Below are positions 17,288 to 26,539 of a stretch of 64,000 nt of DNA, in pieces. This DNA is from Erythrobacter donghaensis (lineage in GTDB: Bacteria > Pseudomonadota > Alphaproteobacteria > Sphingomonadales > Sphingomonadaceae): contig NZ_LSJS01000292.1 of NCBI RefSeq assembly GCF_001557325.1, positions 1 to 64,000 of the forward strand, written 5' to 3'. The position numbers were made by a program, and so were the translations under genes. The notes under the pieces were generated by a model. That model was not told the origin of the DNA and ran no database searches. It was given only the letters and a program-made list of their open reading frames with translations. Position 1 is the first letter of the stretch, and the number at the start of each line of letters is the position of its first letter.

Positions 17288-18450
17288 CACCCGGCGTGCC
17301 CTGCCGCGCGCCATTGGCGCACCAGCCGGGAGCCGATCCCGAATTCCGCCATCGCAAGGAACAGCGTCATCAGCAGGGCCCAGCTCTCCGGCGCGGCCAG
17401 CCCCGCCGCGCCGCCCGCGATGAACGCCGCGCCCAGCCCGTGGAACACCCGGCCCCCATACATCACCGGAAACACGAGGTAGCGCAGCCCCACTCCGATG
17501 GCGACGATCGGGATGGCGGCAAAGGGCTCCGCTTCGAGGCGCAGCCAGCCGACATAGAACCCCGCGAGCAGCACCGGCACGGTCGCGGCTCCGATCCATT
17601 CGAGCCGCTTGCCGGGGCCTGCTGCGGGCGCCTTGAAGCCGTATTTCGTCACCAGCTGCGCCACCGGCGCGATCGCGAGGCCGCACACGAACAGGGTGAA
17701 GAAGGCGGTCTTGGGGCCTGCAGTGAGGAATGCGAACGTGGCGGCGAGCCACGCAATGCCTGAGACCAGCACCCCCGCGCCGCCGTTCTCGCTGGTGAGG
17801 AACGCCACCCCGCGGGCGATTTCCTCCGCCATGCCGAGGCGGCCGACGGGGATTTTCGCGACGATCTTTTCGAGCACCGGCGCGGGCACCGCGGCGACCA
17901 TGTCGGTGTCGATATAGCCCGGCGCGATGGCGTTCACCGTCACCCCGAACTTCGCGCCTTCCTGCGCCAAGGCCTTGGTAAAGCCGTGAATTCCGCTCTT
18001 CGCGGCGGCATAGTTGACCTGGCCGTATTGCCCGGCCTGCCCGTTGATCGAGCCGATATTGACGATCCGCCCCCACCCGCGCTCGCGCATGCCGGGGAAG
18101 GTCGCCTTGGCCATGTTGAAGCACCCGCCGAGGTTGATGCGCAGCACCTCGTTCCAGTCGTCGAAGCTCATCTTGTGGAGCGTGCCGTCGCGGGTGATCC
18201 CGGCGTTGTTGATCACGATGTCGACGGGGCCGTGCTCCGCCTCGACCTGCGCCACGCCGCTCATCGTTGCATGATGATCGCCCACGTCCCACTTGTAGGC
18301 GGGGATGCCGGTTTGCGCGGTGAACAGCCGGGCCTTCTCCTCGTTGCCGGCATAGTTGGCGATGACGGTGTGGCCCTGGCGCTGGAGCCGCTTGCAGATC
18401 GCCTCCCCGATCCCGCGCGTTCCCCCGGTGACGATGGCTACACGGCCCAT
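17287..18450 (-). CDS. Acetoacetyl-CoA reductase-like SDR fused to a membrane domain
   Basis: A 387-aa chimera. Residues about 1-221 are a PhbB-type short-chain dehydrogenase: TGGTRGIG for NADPH binding, NNAG, catalytic Ser in NIGSINGQ, and YAAAK. PhbB makes 3-hydroxybutyryl-CoA for PHB. The usual C-terminal strand ending in NGGQ is missing: after FLTSENGG the frame runs into about 165 residues with four to five membrane helices resembling DUF7010-type proteins lacking their N-terminus. This looks like an in-frame deletion between two neighbouring genes. Whether the reductase still works is doubtful. AAGGGGAG 6 nt before the ATG is a strong ribosome-binding site. Confidence 0.85.
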   Translation of the reverse strand: MGRVAIVTGGTRGIGEAICKRLQRQGHTVIANYAGNEEKARLFTAQTGIPAYKWDVGDHHATMSGVAQVEAEHGPVDIVINNAGITRDGTLHKMSFDDWNEVLRINLGGCFNMAKATFPGMRERGWGRIVNIGSINGQAGQYGQVNYAAAKSGIHGFTKALAQEGAKFGVTVNAIAPGYIDTDMVAAVPAPVLEKIVAKIPVGRLGMAEEIARGVAFLTSENGGAGVLVSGIAWLAATFAFLTAGPKTAFFTLFVCGLAIAPVAQLVTKYGFKAPAAGPGKRLEWIGAATVPVLLAGFYVGWLRLEAEPFAAIPIVAIGVGLRYLVFPVMYGGRVFHGLGAAFIAGGAAGLAAPESWALLMTLFLAMAEFGIGSRLVRQWRAAGHAG

Positions 18451-18547
18451 GGCATTCTCCCCTTGGCGTTATGCTTGCGAGGATAGCCTAGCGGGCGCAT
18501 TCCCTTAGGGAAAGCGGGGAATAGCTATGCGTATGGCGCGGATATGA

Positions 18548-18580
18548 GGGCGCAATAACCGCGCAATAACCGGGCAATGA
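18548..18580. repeat. Three tandem 11-bp units of CCGCGCAATAA type
   Basis: Units GGGCGCAATAA, CCGCGCAATAA and CCGGGCAATGA follow one another exactly in a non-coding gap. A related array of the same unit occurs at 61179-61221. Confidence 0.6.
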
Positions 18581-18623
18581 TGTGATGCGGTTCGGCGGCC
18601 TGCTGCCACCCGTGGAAGGCGAA

Positions 18624-19424
18624 TCAGAACTTGATCTGCGTGCCCACGTAAACCGCCTGGCTGTCCTGCACCGAATTGGTCAGCGGATCGAGCCGTTCGC
18701 GCTCCTGCGAGTAGCGCACGCCTGCGGTCACGTTGAGGTTGGGCGAGAGGCGGAAGCTGCCGCCCACGCCCACGGTCTGCGCTGCGGTCGAATCGAGGGT
18801 GTTGGGCGAGCGGCCCGCGATCTGGCGATCCTCGAGCTCGATCCGCGGCTGGAGGCGCGAGGGCTTGTCCGCGGCCTTGGGGCGCGAGGGTTCGAACTGC
18901 GCGAGATCGGGCAGGGCGAGCTTCTGGACGTTGGCCGACAGGTCGACCGTGCGCGCGAAGCTCTTGTAGCCGCGCGCCGCGCCGAGCTGGAACTTGCTGG
19001 CATCGAGCCCGGCGAGCGCGGAGCTGCCGCGGCCCGGAACGGCATCGAGCGTCTGCCGCACCGAGATCGCGCGGACCGTGTCGTCATCGACCCGCACCGC
19101 GACCGTCACCGTGCGCTTGCCGCTGATCGGCGGGGCACTGGCGGGGGTGAAATGCACGCCGCGCGCCCGGGCCTTGCCGGCGACGCGGGCAGCGAGTTCG
19201 GGATCGACCGAGGCGGGGGTGAAGCTCCCCAGGCTCAGCGCATCGCGCCCGGCACCGGTGATCGCGGCCGAGATTGCGGCTGCCTGCACCGGGGCGAACT
19301 GCCCGGCCAGCGCGAGTCCGGCGCTGGGCACGGCCAGCGCAAGCGCGCCGCAGAGCGCGACGAGCGTCCGCGAGCGCCGTGCCCGCATCCCCTCCTTCGC
19401 CATCCTGTTCGCCTTGCGTGCCAT
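18624..19424 (-). CDS. Exported protein with outer-membrane beta-signal-like C-terminus
   Basis: A protein of about 266 aa with a positively charged start and a long signal sequence (TLVALCGALALAVPSAGLALA), an Ala-rich soluble body and a C-terminus of alternating residues (FRLSPNLNVTAGVRY ... AVYVGTQIKF). That tail ends in Phe, as in outer-membrane barrel proteins recognised by BamA. With only a few strands visible it is not a full barrel by itself; it may oligomerise or be membrane-associated. The start is uncertain: ATGs at 19424, 19403 and 19388 are in frame. The family is unknown. Confidence 0.75.
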   Translation of the reverse strand: MARKANRMAKEGMRARRSRTLVALCGALALAVPSAGLALAGQFAPVQAAAISAAITGAGRDALSLGSFTPASVDPELAARVAGKARARGVHFTPASAPPISGKRTVTVAVRVDDDTVRAISVRQTLDAVPGRGSSALAGLDASKFQLGAARGYKSFARTVDLSANVQKLALPDLAQFEPSRPKAADKPSRLQPRIELEDRQIAGRSPNTLDSTAAQTVGVGGSFRLSPNLNVTAGVRYSQERERLDPLTNSVQDSQAVYVGTQIKF

Positions 19425-19779
19425 TCCGCCTTCGTTCCTGTTCCCATGCGCGGGCCCTTCGCGATTAAGAGCCCAAGCGGACACGACATTAACACGTGAT
19501 GAGTCGCGCGCCTTTCCACAAATATGTGGAGTGACCGGCAAGGGCTTGCAACGATCTTGCCGCAAGCAGCCCGGTTTCCCCGCTCACCTGTGGCACCATG
19601 CACACAGAAAGCCTTGCATCCCCGTGCAATTCAGCCCCGGTAAAGCACGTGCGGCGCTCTTGCCGAAGGGCGGTCGTGCCCCGGGCGAAAGCGCCTTCGT
19701 GCTTGCCGCAAGGGGGCTTGCCACTATAGAGCGGGCCCGAGACGTTTGCTCTAGACTTTTGCTCAAGGATGATCCGGCA
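19425..19779. other. 355-nt divergent intergenic region
   Basis: It lies between the divergent exported-protein gene and the DUF3576 gene. It holds a dyad TCCACA-AATA-TGTGGA (19515-19530) and a promoter-like pair (19703-19730). No convincing gene is seen. The reading frame open from 18994 through this region on the plus strand has no protein features until GTG 19780. Confidence 0.6.
19703..19730 (+). promoter_or_regulatory. Candidate sigma70 promoter for the DUF3576-leuS operon
   Basis: TTGCCG (19703-19708), 16-bp spacer, TATAGA (19725-19730). Located 50 bp upstream of GTG 19780 on the correct strand. Both hexamers are close to consensus. Confidence 0.45.
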
Positions 19780-20235
19780 GTGACACGCGCCCCTTCCGCC
19801 CTTCTTCGCCGCACCTTGGGCTATGCCCTGCTCGGCACCGCGCTGGTCGGCCTTGCGGCCTGCGGCGGGCGTGACCGTCCGCGCACCGAACTGGCCGCGG
19901 CGCAGCTCAACACGATCGGCGTCAACGCCTATCTGTGGCGCGCCGCGCTCGAGACGGTGAGCTTCGCGCCGCTGCTCCAGACCGACAGCGCGGGCGGGGT
20001 GATCGTGACCGACTGGTATGCCAACCCGGCCAACCCCGGCGAGCGGGTGAAGCTGACCATCACGATCCTCGACCAGGACCTGCGCGCCGATGCGCTGCGG
20101 GTCGCGGCGAGCCGCCAGGTCAACGAGGGCGGCAACTGGGTCGAAGCCCCGGTGCAGGCGGCGACGGTGCAGAAGCTCGAGGACATCATCCTCACCAAGG
20201 CCCGCGACCTGCGTCGCCAGGCCCTCGCTTCGTAA
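19780..20235 (+). CDS. DUF3576-family lipoprotein
   Basis: A 151-aa lipoprotein. The signal peptide ends in lipobox LAAC (Cys near residue 27), followed by the DUF3576 domain with NTIGVNAYLWRAALETVSF and WYANPANPGERVKL. This domain is common in alphaproteobacteria, where it lies just upstream of leuS-lptE, as it does here; a role in envelope biogenesis is suspected but unproven. The GTG start at 19780 has AAGGAT about 10 nt upstream. leuS begins 24 nt downstream on the same strand. Confidence 0.88.
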   Translation: MTRAPSALLRRTLGYALLGTALVGLAACGGRDRPRTELAAAQLNTIGVNAYLWRAALETVSFAPLLQTDSAGGVIVTDWYANPANPGERVKLTITILDQDLRADALRVAASRQVNEGGNWVEAPVQAATVQKLEDIILTKARDLRRQALAS

Positions 20236-20259
20236 TACTGCTCCACCGGACCGACCTAC

Positions 20260-22875
20260 ATGAGTGACTCCCGCTTCGACCCTTCGGTCGCCGATGAACG
20301 CTGGCAGCGTGCCTGGACGGACGCGGGCACCTTCACTGCGGATTCGGCCAGCCCCAAGCCCAAGAGCTACATCCTCGAGATGTTCCCCTATCCTTCGGGG
20401 CGCATCCACATGGGGCATGTGCGCAACTACACGATGGGCGACGTGCTGGCGCGCTATCAGAAGATGCGCGGGTTCGAGGTGCTCCACCCGATGGGCTGGG
20501 ACGCCTTCGGGATGCCGGCCGAAAACGCCGCGATGGAAAAGGGCGTGCACCCCGGCGGCTGGACGCGCCAGAACATCGCGCAGATGAAGGCGCAGTTGCA
20601 GCGCATCGGCTTCGCGCTCGACTGGACGCGCGAATTCGCCACCTGCGATCCTGAGTATTACGGCCACGAACAGGCGCTGTTCCTCGACCTCTACGAGGCG
20701 GGGCTGGTCTATCGCAAGGAGAGCACGGTCAACTGGGACCCGGTCGACATGACGGTTCTGGCGAACGAGCAGGTGATCGACGGCAAGGGCTGGCGTTCTG
20801 GCGCGGAGGTCGAGAAGCGCAAGCTGAACCAGTGGTTCCTCAAGATCACCGAATTTGCCGATGATCTGCTGGAAGGCCTCGGGAGCCTCGAGGACTGGCC
20901 CGAGAAGGTTCGCCTGATGCAGGAGAACTGGATCGGGAAGTCGCAGGGGTTGGAATTCAGCTTCGACCTTTCCGAGCCCCTTCCCTTGAGGGAAGGGGTT
21001 GGGGATGGGTGTGCGACGCCCGCGGATGCCGTACCCCCACCCCCAACCCCTCCCCAAGGGGAGGGGAGCCTTCAGCGCTTGCCCGTCTACACCACCCGCC
21101 CGGACACGATCTTCGGCGCGAGCTTCGTTGCCGTGGCGGCAGACCATCCGATTGCGCAGTCGCTGGCGGGCGATCCGGAGGTCGCCGCGTTCATCGAGGC
21201 GTGCAAGCGCGGCGGGACCAAGGCGGCGGAAGTCGAAACCGCCGAAAAGCTGGGCTACCGCACGGCGATCACCGCGCGCCATCCCTTCACCGGCGAGCCG
21301 CTCCCGGTCTTCATCGCCAACTTCGTGCTGATGGAATACGGCACCGGCGCCGTCATGGGCGTGCCGGGGCATGACCAGCGCGACTTCGAATTCGCCACCA
21401 AGTACGGCCTGCCGATCGCGCGCGTGGTCGCCAGCGATCCGGCGCGCGCCGACGAGCCCTTCATGGGCGAGGCCGAGGCGGGGGACGGGGTGATCGTCAA
21501 CTCCGATTTCCTCGACGGCATGACGGTGGAGGAGGCCAAGGCCGCCGTCATCGCGCGCGCCGAGGCCGGCGGATGGGGCGAAGGCCGCACCGTGTGGCGC
21601 CTGCGCGACTGGGGCGTGTCGCGCCAGCGCTATTGGGGCACGCCGATCCCCTTCATCCACTGCGATGCCTGCGGCGTGGTGCCGGTCCCCAAGGACCAGC
21701 TGCCCGTCACGCTGCCCGAGGACGTCAGCTTCGAGATCCCCGGCAACCCGCTCGAACGCCACCCGACCTGGAAGCACGTCGATTGCCCCAAGTGCGGCAA
21801 AGCGGCGCGGCGCGAGACCGATACGCTCGACACCTTCGTCGACAGCTCGTGGTATTTCCTGCGCTTCGCCAGCCAGCCCGCCGACCGACCCTTCGACCCC
21901 GAGGAGGTCGCCAAGTGGATGCCGGTGCAGCACTATATCGGCGGCATCGAGCACGCGATCCTGCACCTGCTCTACGCCCGCTTCTGGACGCGGGCGCTGG
22001 CGCAGATCGGGCAGACCGAGGTGAAGGAGCCCTTCGCGGCGCTGTTCACGCAGGGCATGGTGACGCACGAGACCTATAGCCGGATCGATCCCGCGCGCGG
22101 GGTGCCGGTGTTCTTCGGCCCCGAGGAAGTAGACCGCACCTCGGAAGGCGCGACGCTGCTCGCCGACAGCGCCCCGGTCGATGTCGGCCGCGTCATCAAG
22201 ATGTCGAAGTCGAAGAAGAACGTCGTCGACCCCGATGCGATCATCGCCCGCCACGGCGCGGATGCGGTGCGCTGGTTCATGCTTTCGGACTCCCCGCCCG
22301 AGCGCGACCTGCCGTGGTCCGACGCCGGGATCGAGGGCTGCGCGCGCTTCGTCCAGCGCTTGTGGCGGCTGTTCCAGGCCTACGATGCCTCGGCCGAGGG
22401 CGAGGACAAGGCGCTCGACCGCAAGACCCACCAGACCATCGCCGCGGTCGCCGCCGACATCGAGGCGCTGGGGTTCAACAAGGCGGTCGCGCGCATCTAC
22501 GAGCTGACCGGCGCGACCGAGAAAGCGGCCCCCTCGGCTAGCCGCTCAGCCGCAATCCGCGCCCTCGTCCACCTCGCCGCGCCGATGATGCCGCACCTCG
22601 CGGAAGAGGCCTGGGCGGCCATGGGCAACACCACCCTCATCGCCGATGCGCCCTGGCCCGAGGTCGACCCCGCGCTGCTGGTCGATGACGAGGTCACCAT
22701 CGCGATCCAGCACATGGGCAAGCTGCGCGACACCGTCACCGCGCCGAAGGGGGCTTCCAAGGAAGACCTCGAGGCGCTGGCGCTCGCCTCGGCCAACCTG
22801 CAACGCTCGATTGATGGCGCGGCGGTGCGCAAGGTCATTGTCGTGCCCGACCGATTGGTGAATATCGTCACCTGA
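20260..22875 (+). CDS. leuS: Leucyl-tRNA synthetase with repeat-derived insertion
   Basis: An 871-aa class I synthetase that charges tRNA-Leu. The HIGH-type motif is RIHMGHVRN (about residues 46-54), the KMSKS motif is KMSKSKKN (about 647), and the CP1 editing domain (residues about 225-420) includes the threonine-rich [10 protein letters not shown] 90-bp palindromic repeat (20977-21066) is inserted in frame at the start of the editing domain, adding about 30 Pro/Gly-rich residues (about 240-269) in place of a variable loop. Because leuS is essential, the insertion is presumably tolerated. The stop overlaps lptE by 1 nt (TGATG). Confidence 0.97.
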   Translation: MSDSRFDPSVADERWQRAWTDAGTFTADSASPKPKSYILEMFPYPSGRIHMGHVRNYTMGDVLARYQKMRGFEVLHPMGWDAFGMPAENAAMEKGVHPGGWTRQNIAQMKAQLQRIGFALDWTREFATCDPEYYGHEQALFLDLYEAGLVYRKESTVNWDPVDMTVLANEQVIDGKGWRSGAEVEKRKLNQWFLKITEFADDLLEGLGSLEDWPEKVRLMQENWIGKSQGLEFSFDLSEPLPLREGVGDGCATPADAVPPPPTPPQGEGSLQRLPVYTTRPDTIFGASFVAVAADHPIAQSLAGDPEVAAFIEACKRGGTKAAEVETAEKLGYRTAITARHPFTGEPLPVFIANFVLMEYGTGAVMGVPGHDQRDFEFATKYGLPIARVVASDPARADEPFMGEAEAGDGVIVNSDFLDGMTVEEAKAAVIARAEAGGWGEGRTVWRLRDWGVSRQRYWGTPIPFIHCDACGVVPVPKDQLPVTLPEDVSFEIPGNPLERHPTWKHVDCPKCGKAARRETDTLDTFVDSSWYFLRFASQPADRPFDPEEVAKWMPVQHYIGGIEHAILHLLYARFWTRALAQIGQTEVKEPFAALFTQGMVTHETYSRIDPARGVPVFFGPEEVDRTSEGATLLADSAPVDVGRVIKMSKSKKNVVDPDAIIARHGADAVRWFMLSDSPPERDLPWSDAGIEGCARFVQRLWRLFQAYDASAEGEDKALDRKTHQTIAAVAADIEALGFNKAVARIYELTGATEKAAPSASRSAAIRALVHLAAPMMPHLAEEAWAAMGNTTLIADAPWPEVDPALLVDDEVTIAIQHMGKLRDTVTAPKGASKEDLEALALASANLQRSIDGAAVRKVIVVPDRLVNIVT
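20977..21066. repeat. Palindromic repeat element inserted in leuS
   Basis: Two perfect 9-bp hairpins (CCCCTTCCC-TTGA-GGGAAGGGG and CCCCTCCCC-AA-GGGGAGGGG) flank an outer stem in which TTGGGGATGGG pairs with CCCACCCCCAA, one mismatch. Total 90 bp, exactly 30 codons. It resembles the intergenic palindromic repeats common in sphingomonads, here in coding sequence. Confidence 0.85.
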
Positions 22876-23375
22876 TGCGGATGCTCGTCCTCCTCGCGGC
22901 CTCGCTGGCCCTTGCCGCCTGCGGCCTCTCGCCGATGTATGCGGGCGGGGCGCAGTCGGCCTCGGCGCAGGGGCTGGCGGCGGTCGAGGTTCCGGCGATC
23001 CAGGGCCGCGGCGGCTGGCTGGTCAAGAACGCGCTCGACGCCCGGCTCGGCGTCGCCGGAGAGGCGACGCCGCGCTACCGGCTCGACGTGCGGCTCGACG
23101 ATTCGCTCGAGGCCCTCGGCGTCCTCAACGACGACACCATCAGCCGCGAACGCCGCGTGCTGCGCGCGCGCTACCAGCTGGTCGACCTGGCGAGCGGGGC
23201 GGTGCTGCTCGATGCGACCGCGGGCTCGGACGCGGGGATCGACGTGGTCTCCAGCGAATATGCCACCATCGCCGCCGAGCAGAAGGCGCTCGAGAACCTC
23301 GCGCTCGAGGTCGCCGACCGCGTGGCGACGCAGGTCGCGCTGACGCTCAGGGCGCAAGCCTCGCGTCAGCCGTGA
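22875..23375 (+). CDS. lptE: LPS-assembly lipoprotein LptE
   Basis: A 166-aa outer-membrane lipoprotein; the signal peptide ends in lipobox LAAC (Cys near residue 16), followed by CGLSPMYAGG, a typical alphaproteobacterial LptE start. LptE forms the plug of the LptD barrel that inserts lipopolysaccharide in the outer membrane. The beta-sandwich body contains TPRYRLDVRLDD and the C-terminal helix AEQKALENLALEVADRV. Position between leuS and holA is conserved in the group. ATG 22875 overlaps the leuS stop, and its own stop overlaps the holA GTG. Confidence 0.92.
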   Translation: MRMLVLLAASLALAACGLSPMYAGGAQSASAQGLAAVEVPAIQGRGGWLVKNALDARLGVAGEATPRYRLDVRLDDSLEALGVLNDDTISRERRVLRARYQLVDLASGAVLLDATAGSDAGIDVVSSEYATIAAEQKALENLALEVADRVATQVALTLRAQASRQP

Positions 23376-24436
23376 AGGCGACCCAGAAGGATTTTCTGCG
23401 CGGCGTTCCGGCGGGTTTGACCTCCTGCCGCATCTTCTTCTTCTGCGGCCCCGACGAGGCCGGCGCCAACGCCGCCGCGCAGCGCATCGCTGCGGCGCTC
23501 CCCGACCCGGGCGAGCGGATCGAGCTGACGGGCGCCGACCTCAAGCGCGACCCCGCGCTGCTCGGCGACGAGGCGCGCTCGACCTCGCTGTTCGGCGGCA
23601 GCCGCCACATCTGGGTGCGCGCCAGCGGCGAGGAGGCGCACGATGCCTTGCAGATCCTGATCGAGACCTCCGAAGCCGGCGCAGGCGCGGCCGCGCCGGT
23701 GATCGTCGTCGCGACTTCGGCCACCGACAAGTCGCGCACCGCCAAGCTGCTGGAAAAGCGCAAGGATGCGCTGGTCGCGATGTTCCACCCGCCGGAATTG
23801 AAGGATGCTGCGCAGGCGGTGCGGGGGATGGCCGATGCTGCGGGCCTCAGGCTCGGCGGCGACCTCGCCGAACGCATCGCGCGCGCCGCCGGGCTCGACG
23901 TGCGCCTCGCCCAGTCCGAGATCGACAAGCTCGCGCTCTACGTGGGCGCCGATCCGCAGGCCCCGCGCCCCGCCACCCCCGAGGATCACGCCGCGATCGG
24001 CGCGGCCACGGAAGAGGATGGCTTCGCTCCGCTGGTCAACGCCGTGCTCGGCGGCGAGACCACGAAGATCGCGGGCGAGATCCGGCGCATGCGCGAACTC
24101 GGCCTCAACCCGGTGGGCGTGGCACTGGCGCTCGAGCGGCGGGCGGGCCAGCTGGCGCAGATCGCGGCCTTCCTCGGCCCGCGCGGGAGCTTCGAGCAGA
24201 TCGACAAGGGCGCCGAGATGCGGCTCGGCATCTTCTTCCGCGAAAAGCGCGACATCGCGCAGCAATACAAGCGCTGGACCCAGCCCGCCGCGCGCGGGGG
24301 GCGCGAGACGCGGCTTGACCGGCTGATCCCGCGCCTTGTCGCCTTGCATCGCAACCTGATCGCCAACAGCCAGGCTGCCGAGCTGCTGCTGGCGCAGGAA
24401 CTGGCAGAAATTGGCCGATTTGCTGCGAAGCGGTAG
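23372..24436 (+). CDS. holA: DNA polymerase III subunit delta
   Basis: A 354-aa clamp-loader delta subunit, which opens the beta clamp. It shows the AAA+-like N-terminal domain without a functional Walker A, the segment LFGGSRHIWVR (clamp-interacting region), and the helical collar with LNPVGVALALERRAGQL. Start is GTG 23372 (GTGA overlap with lptE). Length and neighbourhood are standard. In relatives holA is often followed by par genes; here an exopolysaccharide gene follows instead. Confidence 0.93.
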   Translation: MKATQKDFLRGVPAGLTSCRIFFFCGPDEAGANAAAQRIAAALPDPGERIELTGADLKRDPALLGDEARSTSLFGGSRHIWVRASGEEAHDALQILIETSEAGAGAAAPVIVVATSATDKSRTAKLLEKRKDALVAMFHPPELKDAAQAVRGMADAAGLRLGGDLAERIARAAGLDVRLAQSEIDKLALYVGADPQAPRPATPEDHAAIGAATEEDGFAPLVNAVLGGETTKIAGEIRRMRELGLNPVGVALALERRAGQLAQIAAFLGPRGSFEQIDKGAEMRLGIFFREKRDIAQQYKRWTQPAARGGRETRLDRLIPRLVALHRNLIANSQAAELLLAQELAEIGRFAAKR

Positions 24437-24545
24437 CAAAATGTGCCAAGCTGCCTTCGCAGTCGCACAATCCATCTTTCTATATGTAATAAACCTGATC
24501 TAAACCAAGTTCCGCGAGGGTCGCGCCTCAGGGGAAACGGCTTTC

Positions 24546-25949
24546 ATGAACCGCGCTACGCCGAAACTGCTGGATGCGATCCGACACGAGTCGGTCGAGA
24601 GCAAGGTTGCCCCTTCGCTCGAGCGGCGGCGGCTTCGCGCCTATGCGATGATGCTGCTGGCCGATGGCGCGCTGTTCCACTTCTGCTTCGCGCTGGCCGC
24701 GCTGATCTGGGAAGGGGTGTGGGCCCAGCACCGCGCGATGATCACCGCGCAGGTGATGCTGCCGGTCTATTTCACGATCGCGCTCTACAACGGCACCTAT
24801 GGCCTCAGGGCACTCGGCAGCTGGACATTCGCCGCACGCAAGGCGCTGATCGCGCTGGCGATCTCGGCAGCGCTGGTCAATTTCGTCGGCTTCTACACCA
24901 AATCCAACGACGAGTTCTCGCGAGGGGTGACGACGCTCGGCCTGCTGCTTGTCGCGGTGCTGCTGGTCTCGATCCGCCGGGTGCTGGCGACCCTCATCGC
25001 CGCGCGCTGGGGCGGGCGGGTGAGCAACCGGCTGGTGATCGACGACGCGGGCCCGAGCTTTGCCTTCGACGGCGCCGACCGCATTTCGGCCGCCGATTAC
25101 AACCTCGATCCGGGCAGCCACGATCCCTTCATGCTCGACCGGCTGGGCAAGCTGCTGCGCAATCAGGACCAGGTGGTGGTGAGCTGTCCGCAGGAGCGGC
25201 GGCAGGACTGGGCCTTCCTGCTCAAGTGCGCCGGGGTCTATGGCGAGATCGTGAGCGAGCCCGCGCATGTGCTGGGCGCGGTCGGCGTGCACCGCTACGA
25301 TGCGCTGGATCGCACCACGCTGGTGGTCTCGACCGGCCCGCTCGGCCTGCGCGCGCGCATCCTGAAGCGCGCTTTCGACGTCGTCGTGGCGCTCGGCGGG
25401 CTGATCGCGCTTTCCCCGCTGCTGCTGGTGATCGCGCTGCTGATCAAGCTCGAGGACGGCGGTCCGGTGCTGTTCATCCAGCGCCGCCTCGGCCGCGGCA
25501 ACCAGTTCTTCGACATGTTCAAGTTCCGCTCGATGCGCGAGGAGAAGCTCGATCACGAGGGCGCCCGCTCGGCCTCGCGCGATGATGACCGGATCACCCG
25601 CATCGGTGCCTTCATCCGCCGCACCAGCATCGACGAGCTGCCGCAGCTCTTCAACGTGCTGAAGGGCGACATGTCGATCGTCGGCCCGCGCCCGCACGCG
25701 CTCGGCAGCCGCGCGAACAACAAGTATTTCTGGGACATCGACCGCCAGTACTGGCAGCGCCACTGCCTCAAGCCGGGCCTCACCGGCCTCGCGCAGGTGC
25801 GCGGCCACCGCGGCGCGACCGAGCACGAGAAGGACCTCACCGACCGCTTGCAGTCGGACCTCGAATATATCGCGGCCTGGTCGCTCAGGGGCGACATGGG
25901 CATCGTGCTTCGCACCGCGATGGTGCTGCGGCACAAGAACGCGTTCTAG
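24546..25949 (+). CDS. Polyprenyl-phosphate sugar-1-P transferase, exopolysaccharide initiation
   Basis: A 467-aa WcaJ/GumD-type enzyme that loads the first sugar phosphate onto undecaprenyl phosphate. N-terminal membrane helices (about residues 30-150) and a soluble CoA-binding-like middle domain precede the catalytic bacterial sugar transferase domain. That domain starts with the membrane-dipping helix at KRAFDVVVALGGLIALSP, and continues with MFKFRSMR, RRTSIDELPQLFNVL, MSIVGPRPH and KPGLTGLAQVRG. Start ATG 24546 has AGGGGAA 9 nt upstream. An AT-rich stretch (24475-24505) upstream probably contains its promoter. It is convergent with lptA; the stops share CTAG. Confidence 0.93.
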   Translation: MNRATPKLLDAIRHESVESKVAPSLERRRLRAYAMMLLADGALFHFCFALAALIWEGVWAQHRAMITAQVMLPVYFTIALYNGTYGLRALGSWTFAARKALIALAISAALVNFVGFYTKSNDEFSRGVTTLGLLLVAVLLVSIRRVLATLIAARWGGRVSNRLVIDDAGPSFAFDGADRISAADYNLDPGSHDPFMLDRLGKLLRNQDQVVVSCPQERRQDWAFLLKCAGVYGEIVSEPAHVLGAVGVHRYDALDRTTLVVSTGPLGLRARILKRAFDVVVALGGLIALSPLLLVIALLIKLEDGGPVLFIQRRLGRGNQFFDMFKFRSMREEKLDHEGARSASRDDDRITRIGAFIRRTSIDELPQLFNVLKGDMSIVGPRPHALGSRANNKYFWDIDRQYWQRHCLKPGLTGLAQVRGHRGATEHEKDLTDRLQSDLEYIAAWSLRGDMGIVLRTAMVLRHKNAF

Positions 25950-26539
25950 TTCTTCTTGTCGCCGCTCTGCGGCACCGCGAAGGTACCCGTGACGCGGCCC
26001 CGGCCCGACGGTGCACCCGGCGTCGTCGCCGCCCCGCCCGCGGCGCTGCCGTCGACGGTCGAGAGGCCGCTGTCGAGGTCGATCACCAGCCGCCCGCCGT
26101 TGAGCGTGTCGCTCCCCCGGCGCAGGGCGACATTGCCCGCCATGGTGATGATCCGGCGATTGAAGTCATAGACCGCATTGTCGCCGCTCGCGCGCTCGTC
26201 GCCGCGGGTGATGACGACGCCGCCGGTGGCGGTGATGCGCTGGATCTCGAGCTGGCCGCCGGCATCGGTGAAGTTCACCAGCATCCGGTCCGAGCGGACG
26301 GTGAGGCCCGCCTGGGTGACGATCACCCCGCCGCTGGCGATCGCCTGGTTGGCGCGATCGTCGAGCAGGAATTTGCCCGCGTCATAGGTCACCGGCGCGC
26401 GCGAATCGTGACGGGCGATGCCCTGCGCGGCGAGGTTCATCCCCCCCGCGAGCGCCGCGGTGAGCGCGAAGCCGCCGATCCCCCAGACGAGGGCGAGGCG
26501 GCCGAGCGGGGTGCGGGTGTTGTTGGTGTCAGGCATCAC
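25946..26539 (-). CDS. lptA: LPS transport periplasmic protein LptA
   Basis: A 197-aa OstA/LptA-domain protein with one N-terminal hydrophobic segment (about residues 16-36) that could be a signal peptide or anchor. Beta-jellyroll repeats are visible as VTYDAGKFLLDDRANQAIASG and NAVYDFNRRIITMAGNV. It bridges LptC to LptD in lipopolysaccharide export. A low-complexity Ala/Gly/Pro tail follows. ATG 26539 overlaps the lptC stop by 4 nt, so they form an operon. The usual lptB is not adjacent. Confidence 0.9.
   Translation of the reverse strand: MMPDTNNTRTPLGRLALVWGIGGFALTAALAGGMNLAAQGIARHDSRAPVTYDAGKFLLDDRANQAIASGGVIVTQAGLTVRSDRMLVNFTDAGGQLEIQRITATGGVVITRGDERASGDNAVYDFNRRIITMAGNVALRRGSDTLNGGRLVIDLDSGLSTVDGSAAGGAATTPGAPSGRGRVTGTFAVPQSGDKKN

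Noticed and set aside
19515-19530. DnaA-box/origin in the 19.5 kb intergenic region
   Set aside because: Only one weak match to the DnaA box within a small dyad; no cluster of boxes or AT-rich unwinding region.
20977-21066. Interpretation of the leuS insertion as a frameshift or pseudogene
   Set aside because: The element is exactly 90 bp and the reading frame stays open with all motifs intact on both sides.
19489-22431. Long minus-strand frame antisense to leuS
   Set aside because: Low-complexity, no domain, fully overlapping an essential gene; typical GC-rich shadow frame.
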